Source of the DNA: Amarolinea aalborgensis
Lineage (GTDB): Bacteria > Chloroflexota > Anaerolineae > SSC4 > Amarolineaceae
Assembly (NCBI RefSeq): GCF_900491745.1
Contig: NZ_UETR01000002.1
Span: 124,001-188,000, forward strand
Direction: 5' to 3'
DNA: 64,000 bases
The position numbers and the translations under genes are program-made. Position 1 is the first letter of the stretch; every line of letters begins with the position of its first letter. The notes under the pieces were generated by a model that was not told where the DNA came from, ran no database searches, and saw only the letters and a program-made list of their open reading frames with translations. Below are positions 36,534 through 44,168 of the stretch, one piece after another.

Positions 36534-38543
36534 TCAAGGCATGACCGGGATCGTCACACTGCCCAGGTTCTCGAAGCGGTCGTTATCGAGTTGACGGTAG
36601 AGGATCATCTGCGCCGCGTCTGGCCGCAGGTCGGTCGGTAGGGGCAGCCGATAGCGATCGTCCACGCTTTCGCCGACCATCCACGCGGTAGTGGGATAGA
36701 GACCGGCCACCGGAGAGCGGACATCGAACTGAACAATCCGATCTCCTGCGGCCAGCGGTTGCCCCTGGCGCAGGGCGCGCACCGATACCGCCCAATCCAC
36801 GGTGGGCTGCGCCTGCGCCAGCCAGGTCAGGCTGACCGCCAGGCTCGGTGTGAGGGGGATGGTCGGCGCCCAGGCCGGCCAGCCTGGCGGCCGCTGCGGC
36901 TCCACCAGGCGCGCAGCCGCGCCGATGATGACCAGGCCATCGCCGATGAGGCGTCCATCCGGCGCAGGGGCGCCGATCACAGGCGCAATCATTACCTCTA
37001 GCAGCGTGGGACTGACTGCCCGCCAATGCGGCCGCGCGGTCACTTCTTGCACGATCAGGGGCGCAGCGGCGGCTGAGGTAAAAAGCCGGTCGCCCGCGGC
37101 CAGCCGATTGCCCGCCTCCGCGCTTGTCACCGCATGGACATCCGGCCGCACGTCGCCGATGATGGTCAGATAGCGCAGGGCGTCAGCTTCGGCGGCCGTG
37201 CCCAGGACGGCCGCGCCAGCCGGCGCATCCCCCAGGATAGCCCAGCCCGGCGCCAGCCCGGTATCGTCAGCGCGGTCAGACTGATCGACGCGCGCCCAGT
37301 TCAGGGCTACGCGATTGGTCAGGAAGAGCGCCAGTCCTATGAGAAGCATAGCCGACGCCCCGCGCTGCCAGCGACCGGCGTGCGGCAGCCGCCGCGCTAC
37401 CCAGCGCGCCAACCGATCCCCGGCCACGCCCATGCCCACGGCCAGCAGCGCATAGACCGGCATCACCACCTGGTACCAGTTGCCCAACCGATCAATGAAA
37501 CTGAAGGCGGCATAGATCAGGGCGGCGCCCGCCAAGATACCGCCCAGGCGACGTCCCAGCAGGATCCAACCGGCGATGCCGGCCAGGGCGCCGAACGGCG
37601 TGAGTTCGCGCCAAAAGAGGGCGGGCCATTCCACCGTCCACAGGGGGCGGAGAGACCAGGTCAGTTCACTGCGACCCTGGCTGGTGCTGACGAAGCTCCA
37701 GAACCAGGCCCACGCCGTTTGCGCATCGCCTGATCCGCGCCATTCTGGGTGCTGCCCGCCGCGGAGGTAGATGAATCCGTAGCTCAAGAGCGGAATCAGC
37801 ATGGCAACGAGCAGTCCCGCAAGCAGGCGGGGGCGACGCAGCACGCCTGGTTGGCGGCTGAGCACCAGGGTCGCGATCGGCGGCGTAATGGCTAAGACCG
37901 TCACCATGTGCGCCAGCGCCACGCCCGTGAACAGAGCCAGCGCCGCCAACCAGCGATCAGCCTGCTCCCTGCTGGCTCTATCTTGTTGTTTCGCCGCAGC
38001 TTCTTCCCAGCGGCAGGCTGCCCAGACGAAGAGCAGCGTGAGCAGGACTGCGGAAGTGTACTGCTCGGTTGTCACGGCATAGAACCAGAAGAAGTAGGTC
38101 GCGGCGTAGATCGCGGTCACCAGCCAGGCCAGCGGCCAGTTGCGCTGCGTCAGGCGCAGGAGCAGTTGGTACAAAACGGCCAACGCCAGCAGCGCCCACC
38201 AGGTCGAATAGCCAGCCAGCAGACTGATCGGATTGGACTCCGGCGCGACCAGGCGCCCGGCATGAAACCACAACCAGCCGCCCAGGGTGTAGAGTGGATA
38301 GCCTGGCGCATTGCTTGGTCGCGCCTCGACCTGGGCATACTGGTGCGTAATCAAATCCCCACCGGACAATTCGCCAGGCCGCAGTCCATTGTCGAGCGTG
38401 GGCAGGTAGAGGAAACGCCACACACTGATCAGCAGCACAATCAAGCCAATGCGAGCCGCCAGACGTGAGCTTGGATTTAAGAAGGAGAAACGAGTCCGCC
38501 ATGTCATGCATAGGACTGTAGCATTGCTCACAGGCTTTGTCAA
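36534..38543 (-). CDS. DUF2723-family membrane protein
   Basis: 669 residues with about ten to twelve membrane helices in the first 440 residues. The sequence has the DUF2723 hallmarks GDLITHQYAQVEARPSNAPG and YPLYTLGGWLW in the first outer loop, and FFWFYAVTTEQYTSAVLL. DUF2723 proteins are related to O-mannosyltransferases, suggesting transfer of lipid-linked sugars to an outer-surface acceptor. The last 200 residues are soluble. The start at 38543 could instead be the in-frame ATG at 38507. It is convergent with rplI and appears to be a single-gene unit. Confidence 0.78.
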   Translation of the reverse strand: MTKPVSNATVLCMTWRTRFSFLNPSSRLAARIGLIVLLISVWRFLYLPTLDNGLRPGELSGGDLITHQYAQVEARPSNAPGYPLYTLGGWLWFHAGRLVAPESNPISLLAGYSTWWALLALAVLYQLLLRLTQRNWPLAWLVTAIYAATYFFWFYAVTTEQYTSAVLLTLLFVWAACRWEEAAAKQQDRASREQADRWLAALALFTGVALAHMVTVLAITPPIATLVLSRQPGVLRRPRLLAGLLVAMLIPLLSYGFIYLRGGQHPEWRGSGDAQTAWAWFWSFVSTSQGRSELTWSLRPLWTVEWPALFWRELTPFGALAGIAGWILLGRRLGGILAGAALIYAAFSFIDRLGNWYQVVMPVYALLAVGMGVAGDRLARWVARRLPHAGRWQRGASAMLLIGLALFLTNRVALNWARVDQSDRADDTGLAPGWAILGDAPAGAAVLGTAAEADALRYLTIIGDVRPDVHAVTSAEAGNRLAAGDRLFTSAAAAPLIVQEVTARPHWRAVSPTLLEVMIAPVIGAPAPDGRLIGDGLVIIGAAARLVEPQRPPGWPAWAPTIPLTPSLAVSLTWLAQAQPTVDWAVSVRALRQGQPLAAGDRIVQFDVRSPVAGLYPTTAWMVGESVDDRYRLPLPTDLRPDAAQMILYRQLDNDRFENLGSVTIPVMP

Positions 38544-38679
38544 TCAGCCGACGTTACATTGTAGACGCCACGGTGATTTGGGTTACGGTGTTGCCTGTCA
38601 TACAGCGAGCGGCAATAGATTTCGTTTTTCCGCTCAAGGAAACAAGCGCAATTCGCGCCTGCTTGCAGTGTACAGTACA

Positions 38680-38709
38680 TTACCACAATGCGCCGGTCTA
38701 TGATATACT
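38680..38709 (+). promoter_or_regulatory. possible promoter of the Uma2 gene
   Basis: TTACCA (38680-38685) and TATACT (38704-38709) are 18 bases apart, 45 bases before the ATG at 38754. The -35 box is weak, so this is tentative. Confidence 0.33.
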
Positions 38710-38753
38710 TGGATGGGCGCGCCTCGTGTGATGGCGCCGCGGAGGAATGGGCG

Positions 38754-39548
38754 ATGTTCGACTTGCAGACAAAAGCGCCGCCGGCCGGCTTTGACTTGAT
38801 GATGCTTGAGTTACCGACAGAGGATGGTATCCCCTTGGAATCGAATTGGCACCGCATTGAGATGAACCTGCTGATTGACTCGATTCACTATCATTGGCGC
38901 CAGCGCAGCGACTATTTTGCTGGCGGCAACATGTTCATCTACTTCAGCGCGGAACAAGTGCGTAATCGAGACTATCGCGGACCCGATGTTTTCGTGGTCA
39001 CCGACGTGGATGGCAGCCGTGAACGCGATGCTTGGATCGTCTGGGAGGAGAACGGTCGCTATCCCAATGTCATCATTGAACTGGCGTCACCGTCCACGGT
39101 AGACACGGACCTGGGCTTCAAGAAAGACTTGTATGAGCAGGTGTTTCGCACCACAGAGTATTTTTGCTACAATCCGGACGGACTAGAATTGCTTGGATGG
39201 CGCCTGGAGGCCGGCAAATACCGTGCGCTTGAACCCAATGCACAGGGCTGGCTGTGGAGCCATGAAATTGGCGCTTGGGTAGGCGCCTGGCAGGGCGAGG
39301 TTCTGCGCGTGAGGCAAACATGGCTGCGTTTCTACGGGCCTGATGGGGCATTGATCCCTACTTACGCCGAAGCGGAAGCGCAGCGCGCCGCGACCGAAGC
39401 GCAGCGCGCCGCAACCGAAGCGCAGCGCGCCGCAACCGAAGCGCAGCGCGCCCAGGAGGCCATCCAACGAGCTGAGACGGCGGAAGCAGAGGTCGCTCGG
39501 TTGCGCGCACTCCTGGCGGCCAGGAGCGGCACGAACGGACAGAATTGA
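38754..39548 (+). CDS. Uma2-family (DUF820) nuclease-fold protein
   Basis: 264 residues from the ATG at 38754, supported by GGAGG eight bases upstream. The PD-(D/E)XK-like core shows DYRGPDVFVVTDVD, then NVIIELASPSTVDTD, with the acidic residue and the E-x-A-S-P-S motif of Uma2 proteins; FKKDLYEQVF and EYFCYNPDG follow. A coiled-coil tail (about residues 200-260) is built of seven-residue repeats AEAQRAAT. Uma2 proteins are abundant in Chloroflexota and cyanobacteria and often occur in many copies. Their function is unsettled; a nuclease or restriction-like role is inferred from the fold only. Confidence 0.82.
   Translation: MFDLQTKAPPAGFDLMMLELPTEDGIPLESNWHRIEMNLLIDSIHYHWRQRSDYFAGGNMFIYFSAEQVRNRDYRGPDVFVVTDVDGSRERDAWIVWEENGRYPNVIIELASPSTVDTDLGFKKDLYEQVFRTTEYFCYNPDGLELLGWRLEAGKYRALEPNAQGWLWSHEIGAWVGAWQGEVLRVRQTWLRFYGPDGALIPTYAEAEAQRAATEAQRAATEAQRAATEAQRAQEAIQRAETAEAEVARLRALLAARSGTNGQN
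39375..39454 (+). repeat. 21-bp tandem repeat in the Uma2 coiled-coil tail
   Basis: Three full copies and one partial copy of a 21-base unit beginning GAAGCGCAGCGCGCCGC encode the heptad EAQRAAT. The unit length is a multiple of seven codons, so changes in copy number would lengthen or shorten the coiled coil without shifting the frame. Confidence 0.9.
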
Positions 39549-39661
39549 GTATCGGCGCGTCGCGAGCCGCGTTGAGACGCGCGCTTCGTGTCGGGCTTAG
39601 GTTGAATAAGGCGCACGTGGGCGGCGCCGCTGGCAGCAGGATAGAAAAAAGGTAGAGCGTT

Positions 39662-40438
39662 ATGGGAGTGAACGGAAACGGCTTGCGGCCGCGACAGCCA
39701 TTGATCGGAATACCGAGCGCGCGTGACCGCTCGCAGCGCTACTTCGGACTGTCCATCTATATTCAGAATCGCATGTACGTCCAAGGGGTCACGTTAGTGG
39801 GCGGAGCGCCCATTACGATTCCGCTGGAATTGGACGAGATGACGCTGCGCACGATTTATGACAGCCTGGATGGCGTTTTTCTGCCCGGCGGAGAGGACAT
39901 TGATCCCACGCTGTATGAGGAAGAACCGCATGAACTGCTGGGCGCGGTGGACAAAGAGCGTGACCGCACGGAATCGCTGCTTGCGCGCTGGGCGCTGGAA
40001 GAGAGCAAGCCCATCATGGCGATCTGTCGTGGCGCACAAATGCTCAATGTCGTGGCTGGCGGTACGCTCTTTCAGGACATCACGGCGCTGCGACCCAACT
40101 CAGAGAAGCACGACTATTTTCCGCCCCAATTCGAGCGTTTTCGCATCAGCCATGAGATCGAGGTGGACACAGGCAGTCGTTTGCACGAGATTATTGGCGG
40201 CGAGCACTCCGTCAACAGCATGCACCATCAGTCGGTCAAGACCGTTGGCCGCAATCTGCGCGCCGCGGCGTGGGCGCCCGATGGCGTGATCGAGGCAGTT
40301 GAGGCAGTCAACCATCCGTTTGCCATCGGCCTGCAATGGCATCCAGAGGAACTGGCCCCGCGCAACGATGCGGCCATGCTGCGCCTTTTCCAGACGTTTG
40401 TGCAAACAGCCGCTGGGTTGCGCAGTAACGGACATTGA
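39662..40438 (+). CDS. peptidase C26 / gamma-glutamyl-GABA hydrolase-type protein
   Basis: 258 residues of the class I glutamine amidotransferase fold. The nucleophile elbow is IMAICRGAQMLNV (C122), GVFLPGGEDIDP precedes it, and the His-Glu pair is in IGLQWHPEE (H228, E230), so the catalytic triad is complete. Relatives such as PuuD cleave gamma-glutamyl amides in putrescine breakdown, but there are no polyamine genes nearby and the substrate is unknown. It lies directly before murI (gap 13 bases) and is probably co-transcribed with it. Confidence 0.9.
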   Translation: MGVNGNGLRPRQPLIGIPSARDRSQRYFGLSIYIQNRMYVQGVTLVGGAPITIPLELDEMTLRTIYDSLDGVFLPGGEDIDPTLYEEEPHELLGAVDKERDRTESLLARWALEESKPIMAICRGAQMLNVVAGGTLFQDITALRPNSEKHDYFPPQFERFRISHEIEVDTGSRLHEIIGGEHSVNSMHHQSVKTVGRNLRAAAWAPDGVIEAVEAVNHPFAIGLQWHPEELAPRNDAAMLRLFQTFVQTAAGLRSNGH

Positions 40439-40451
40439 GCCAACAGTGACC

Positions 40452-41243
40452 ATGATCGGCATCTTCGATTCTGGCGTGGGCGGTCTCTCGGTTTGGCGAG
40501 AGGTCGCCCTTTTGCTTCCTGAGATTGATCTGCTTTACTTCGCGGACCAAGACTACTGCCCCTATGGTCCGCGCACCCTGGCTGACATCCGCCAACGCGT
40601 CGAAAAAGTGACCCGCTTCTTACTGGCCCAGGAAATTGACATGCTCGTGGTGGCGTGCAACACGGCCTCGGCCGCGGCGCTGGCGCACCTGCGTGGGTTG
40701 TTTAGTCTCCCGATCGTGGGCATGGAGCCGGCGCTGAAGCCGGCCGTGGAGAAGACGAACAGCGGCAAGGTTGCGGTGATGGCTACGCCGGCCACCTTCC
40801 AGGGCGAACCATTTGGGCGCTTGATGGCGCGCTTTGCATCTGGCGTGCAGGTGTTTGTGCAGCCTTGCCCGGGCCTGGTTGAGCAGGTGGAGCAGGGCGA
40901 TCTGGACGGCCCCGCCACGCTCGGCCTGCTGCATCGTTACCTGGATGGCTTGCCCGCACAGGGGGTGGACGAACTGGTGCTGGGCTGCACCCACTACCCG
41001 TTTTTGCGTCCGGCCATCGAAGCCGTGGTTGGCCCCGACGTCCAGGTCATTGACCCGGCGCCGGCCGTGGCCCGCCAGGTGCGGCGACTGTGGGAACGGC
41101 TCGACAGGACAACGCTGGGCATAAGGCAATCGCCGCGCTTTTTTACAACCGGCGACATGGTTCGGCTGCGCCAGCAGCTCCGGCAGTTGCTGGGCAAAGA
41201 AGTTGCTGGCGAGGCAGATGTGCACGCGGTGAGTCTTGCGTGA
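40452..41243 (+). CDS. murI: glutamate racemase
   Basis: 263 residues from the ATG at 40452; earlier in-frame starts would fall inside the upstream gene. The enzyme makes D-glutamate for peptidoglycan. The pair of catalytic cysteines is present: C69 in VVACNTASA and C179 in VLGCTHYPFL. IGIFDSGVGGLSV is the usual N-terminus. Together with the SH3 lipoproteins and GT39 genes it suggests a peptidoglycan-containing envelope, though Chloroflexota walls vary. It follows the C26 peptidase gene closely. Confidence 0.95.
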   Translation: MIGIFDSGVGGLSVWREVALLLPEIDLLYFADQDYCPYGPRTLADIRQRVEKVTRFLLAQEIDMLVVACNTASAAALAHLRGLFSLPIVGMEPALKPAVEKTNSGKVAVMATPATFQGEPFGRLMARFASGVQVFVQPCPGLVEQVEQGDLDGPATLGLLHRYLDGLPAQGVDELVLGCTHYPFLRPAIEAVVGPDVQVIDPAPAVARQVRRLWERLDRTTLGIRQSPRFFTTGDMVRLRQQLRQLLGKEVAGEADVHAVSLA

Positions 41244-41610
41244 ATAAGGATGATCTCCCCACTTTTATCCCAAATTTTATCCCAAATGAATTTGGGATAT
41301 TGCCAGCAGCGTGAGTTAGAGGTTGACCGGCTATTGTCATGTAGGCTGGGGCAGGAGAAAGGCAATGCTCTATGGCGTCATATCGGTTGGCCTACGTTGA
41401 GAAAGCGGCGCAGAATAGAGAACATCGAATTGGGGTAAAGAATCGCCGCCTGGTGGGACTGCCCTCCCCCACATGGCCTTAAGCCTTGCGGCTCGATCCG
41501 GCCGTAGTTGGCAGCTTATCTCTACCTCAGGCGGTAATTGAGAACAATATAGCATAACATGCGTGAGAATGCAATCGGTATAGCATAAGTCAATTCAACA
41601 GGCTCTGCGC
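41244..41610. other. gene-free stretch with a palindrome
   Basis: The stretch between murI and the metalloprotease remnant has no convincing gene. It opens with two direct copies of TTTTATCCCAAA; the second is part of the perfect inverted repeat ATCCCAAAT-GA-ATTTGGGAT (41279-41298). This could be a regulatory protein site; it is too short-looped to be a standard terminator and has no T-run. Confidence 0.5.
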
Positions 41611-41985
41611 TTATGCATCCTGCTCTTGGGACACTTCCCGGTCACTCGGCCATCGGCCGTGCCAAACGAAAAACCTGAAGCGCTCCCAGTCGGCCAGGCA
41701 GGTCAGTTGCCAGACCACATTGAGCAAGAGGCCCAGAAGGACAGAGGCGCCCGGCTTCTCCAGGGTGACGCCACGCCAGACCAGCACGGTCCACACCACG
41801 ATGCCAGCCATGGCTGGAGCCAGGATCACAGGGAGCAAACGCCAGTCGGTATCAGAATCTGGAATCAGGTGGACGTGCATCAAATGCAGGCGGGCGGGCA
41901 TACCTGGCACGCGTGCGACCAGGTAATGACATAGTTCGTGAGGAATAGTGTAAGACCAAGTTACCAGTCTATTCGTGCTTAGGCA
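41611..41985 (-). pseudogene. 5'-truncated membrane metalloprotease-like gene
   Basis: The readable part begins near WSYTIPHELCHYLVAR, a HExxH zinc motif at the end of a helix, as in small integral-membrane DUF3267/M50-like proteins. Two hydrophobic segments follow (LLPVILAPAMAGIVVWTVLV and LLGLLLNVVWQL). There is no ATG in frame between the hicB stop at 41999 and the motif, and the sequence further upstream in this frame is merely hicB read out of frame. The N-terminus appears to have been replaced by the hicAB genes. I infer a truncated remnant. Confidence 0.5.
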
Positions 41986-41998
41986 GGTGCAAAAAGCC

Positions 41999-42220
41999 CT
42001 ATGCCGCAAGTTGGTAGATGACGGGCCGGTAGCGGGGTGGAGGGATGGGCTTGCCCTCGGCGCGGGCGGCGTCGAGCCAGGCGCGCTTGGCGATCTCGGC
42101 CTGGGCCAGGGCATCGGCGGGAGTCAAGCCGAAGGCAGAGCACATGCGCAGATCAGGGATGTCGGCGATGTAACCTTCATCCTCGTCGCTGTAGAAGATA
42201 TTGATGTGATAGTCCTTCAT
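41999..42220 (-). CDS. hicB: HicB-type antitoxin
   Basis: A 73-residue protein with the partial RNase-H-like HicB fold: YHINIFYSDEDEGYIADIPDL, then SAFGLTPADALAQAEIAKRAWLD. It has no separate C-terminal DNA-binding domain, which is common for the short form. Its start overlaps the stop of hicA by four bases (ATGA), so the antitoxin is translated coupled to the toxin. It neutralises the HicA mRNA interferase and may regulate the pair. Confidence 0.87.
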   Translation of the reverse strand: MKDYHINIFYSDEDEGYIADIPDLRMCSAFGLTPADALAQAEIAKRAWLDAARAEGKPIPPPRYRPVIYQLAA

Positions 42221-42471
42221 TCGTCGCCTTCCAGTTTCAAGTTGTACTGTTCGACCAACTGCAGGAACTGGCGTACCTGGTAGGGTTTAGCCTGGCCGTT
42301 GACCTCCTGCACGTTGACCAACTCGCGCACATCGGGATGCGTGTAGATGTGGTGGCTGCCGCTGACGCGCGCAAGCTGGAAGCCAAAGGCCACGACCAGG
42401 CCGGCAAAATCGTCGAAGCGGATATTCCTCGACCCGGCCAGGATGCGCTCCAGCACCTTACGCGGCTTCAC
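42217..42471 (-). CDS. hicA: HicA-type toxin (mRNA interferase)
   Basis: An 84-residue double-stranded-RNA-binding-fold toxin. The core has FGFQLARVSGSHHIYTHPD, with the conserved G-S-H-H-I stretch whose second His is the usual catalytic residue. It cleaves mRNA when HicB is lost. Its start overlaps the end of the upstream hypothetical gene by 14 bases, so it may be part of the transcript that begins at gyrA or at the regulator gene. Confidence 0.87.
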   Translation of the reverse strand: MKPRKVLERILAGSRNIRFDDFAGLVVAFGFQLARVSGSHHIYTHPDVRELVNVQEVNGQAKPYQVRQFLQLVEQYNLKLEGDE

Positions 42472-42772
42472 GACTCACCTCGCCCGCATCGCTGTGCACC
42501 AAGTTAGCCTGTCCCTGAGTGTCACCAGGGGGCATGAGACCGGGGGCAGAGGGGGCTAAAACGCGCGGGAGCGCCATCATCACGTCGTCGCGGTTGAAGG
42601 TGACGACCGCATGTCCATTGTCGTGGGCAACGACAAAGCCTGTAGGCCCACCGAGGTGTCCGAACAGCCGCCGGCGCACTGGACTGTGATAGCGCTGGTT
42701 GGGTAGGCTGATCCTGATTTCGTACAGTTCACCGTGGTCTTTACAGTATTGCAGTAGTTCTTCTGGCGTCAT
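42458..42772 (-). CDS. hypothetical protein
   Basis: 104 residues with no recognised family. The first part, LLQYCKDHGELYEIRISLPNQ, followed by RRRLFGHLGGPTGFVVAHDN, looks like a small alpha/beta protein, and the last 30 residues are Pro- and Gly-rich and probably unstructured. It lies between an AlbA-type regulator and hicA with overlapping or near-overlapping ends, so it may be co-expressed with them. Confidence 0.5.
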   Translation of the reverse strand: MTPEELLQYCKDHGELYEIRISLPNQRYHSPVRRRLFGHLGGPTGFVVAHDNGHAVVTFNRDDVMMALPRVLAPSAPGLMPPGDTQGQANLVHSDAGEVSREAA

Positions 42773-42782
42773 GATTTCCCCA

Positions 42783-44150
42783 TTATTTGAGGACGTAGTA
42801 TGTGCCCTTCTTGTCGCCCACCTTCAGCAGGACGCCCTTGTCCACCATGTCGGCGAAATCGAGGCGTAGGGTTTCGGCAGACACGTCCGGGCACAGGTCG
42901 CGGTAGTCACGGTTGGTGATGCGGCCGCTGGTTTGGATGAACTGAATGGCGCGCAGTTGGCGCTCGTTCATGTTCTGCTGCCAAGCCGGGATCGGTCGTG
43001 AAGTCTGAACGTTCCTGAGCACGACAGAAAACGCGTAGGGCGTCGGCTTGAACTCCGGCTGGGGGTGGCCGTTCTTGACCATGTCCTCGATCATACGGTC
43101 AATGCCCAGCCCCAGCTCCTCGATGTAGCCCCATTGGAACAGGCCGTTCACCAGGCGTGGATTGCGGCTGAAATGCTCCTCTACGATATTATCCAGCGTG
43201 ATGTAGCCGGGCAGGCCGCCTGGGCTGCTCATCTCCAGGCGGTCATCGAACATGCGCGCTTCGATACGACGCCCGCGCAGCCGGTAGTCCCGGTGGCAGA
43301 CGGCATTGACCAGCGCCTCACGCACAGCAAACGGCGGATACTCTGGCTTCTCCTCGCGCTGCAGACCGCGCACGACAGCCTGCACGCGCATTTCGCTCCA
43401 GATGACCTGCCACAGGCGCTCGATCAGACGCGCCAGGGGACCGTTGATCTCTTCACGCCGGCCATAGCCCGGCAAGCCCTGGGGACCGCGGGCTTCGGTG
43501 CCGGTGAAGCGCACGAATACGGCCCCGCTGTGCGGCAGAAAGACCTGCGGCTCGCGTCCGAACAGGAGGATGCCGACGGTCGTAGGGATCAGGTCAGGCG
43601 TCAGCGCGCCGATTTGTGTCAACAGCTCGGAGCGTGACAGGGTGAGCTTGCGTCGCTGGCGCTCCTCGCGTTTTTCGATGTACTCGCTGATAATGGCGTC
43701 GTCCAGGTCGCTCAGGGTGGCGCCGGCCATCGGTTCGGCTTCGAAATCGCTGCTCGACTTGGTGGCCGCCAACTGGCGAATCTGCTCGCCGCCCAGCGGA
43801 CCGTTCTGCGCGCCGCTGCGCACGATCACCCGACCGTCGCCCAGGCTGTGCAGTTCGGTGCTGCGCGGCACAAAAATGCTGATGACATTGCCTTGTACCG
43901 TGGGCACCAACTGCCATTCGGTTCTGACCGGAGGCCGGCAGTTGACCAGCGCATGGCGTAACGCGCCTTCGACTTCTTCTTCCTGCAGATTGCCCAGGAC
44001 ATGACCGGCCGGCGTGACGCCAAGCAGGATGTGACCGCCATCGGTATTGGCGAACGCGACCAGTGTTTCGGTCAGCCGCTCTGTATCCACGGTGGGCATA
44101 CACTCAAGCTGAGGGCCGGACCGCCGACCGATGAGATTGGTCACAGACAT
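42783..44150 (-). CDS. AlbA_2/Schlafen-type ATP-binding regulator
   Basis: 455 residues. An N-terminal AlbA_2 (Schlafen) domain shows LTETLVAFANTDGGHILLGVT (about 27-47). A GHKL-like ATP-binding region follows (PPFAVREALVNAVCHRDY, then GGLPG and ELGLGIDRM, about 240-330), and the C-terminus has a winged-helix segment, ITNRDYRDLCPDVSAETLRLDF. Proteins of this design are often called transcriptional regulators or putative helicases and are linked to defence and toxin systems. It starts 18 bases after gyrA and precedes hicAB. The function is unproved. Confidence 0.8.
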   Translation of the reverse strand: MSVTNLIGRRSGPQLECMPTVDTERLTETLVAFANTDGGHILLGVTPAGHVLGNLQEEEVEGALRHALVNCRPPVRTEWQLVPTVQGNVISIFVPRSTELHSLGDGRVIVRSGAQNGPLGGEQIRQLAATKSSSDFEAEPMAGATLSDLDDAIISEYIEKREERQRRKLTLSRSELLTQIGALTPDLIPTTVGILLFGREPQVFLPHSGAVFVRFTGTEARGPQGLPGYGRREEINGPLARLIERLWQVIWSEMRVQAVVRGLQREEKPEYPPFAVREALVNAVCHRDYRLRGRRIEARMFDDRLEMSSPGGLPGYITLDNIVEEHFSRNPRLVNGLFQWGYIEELGLGIDRMIEDMVKNGHPQPEFKPTPYAFSVVLRNVQTSRPIPAWQQNMNERQLRAIQFIQTSGRITNRDYRDLCPDVSAETLRLDFADMVDKGVLLKVGDKKGTYYVLK

Positions 44151-44168
44151 AATGATGTTCCTAACGTC

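Noticed and set aside
39375..39454. Short tandem repeats as a CRISPR array
   Set aside because: The repeats are contiguous, without spacers, and lie within a coding sequence in frame.
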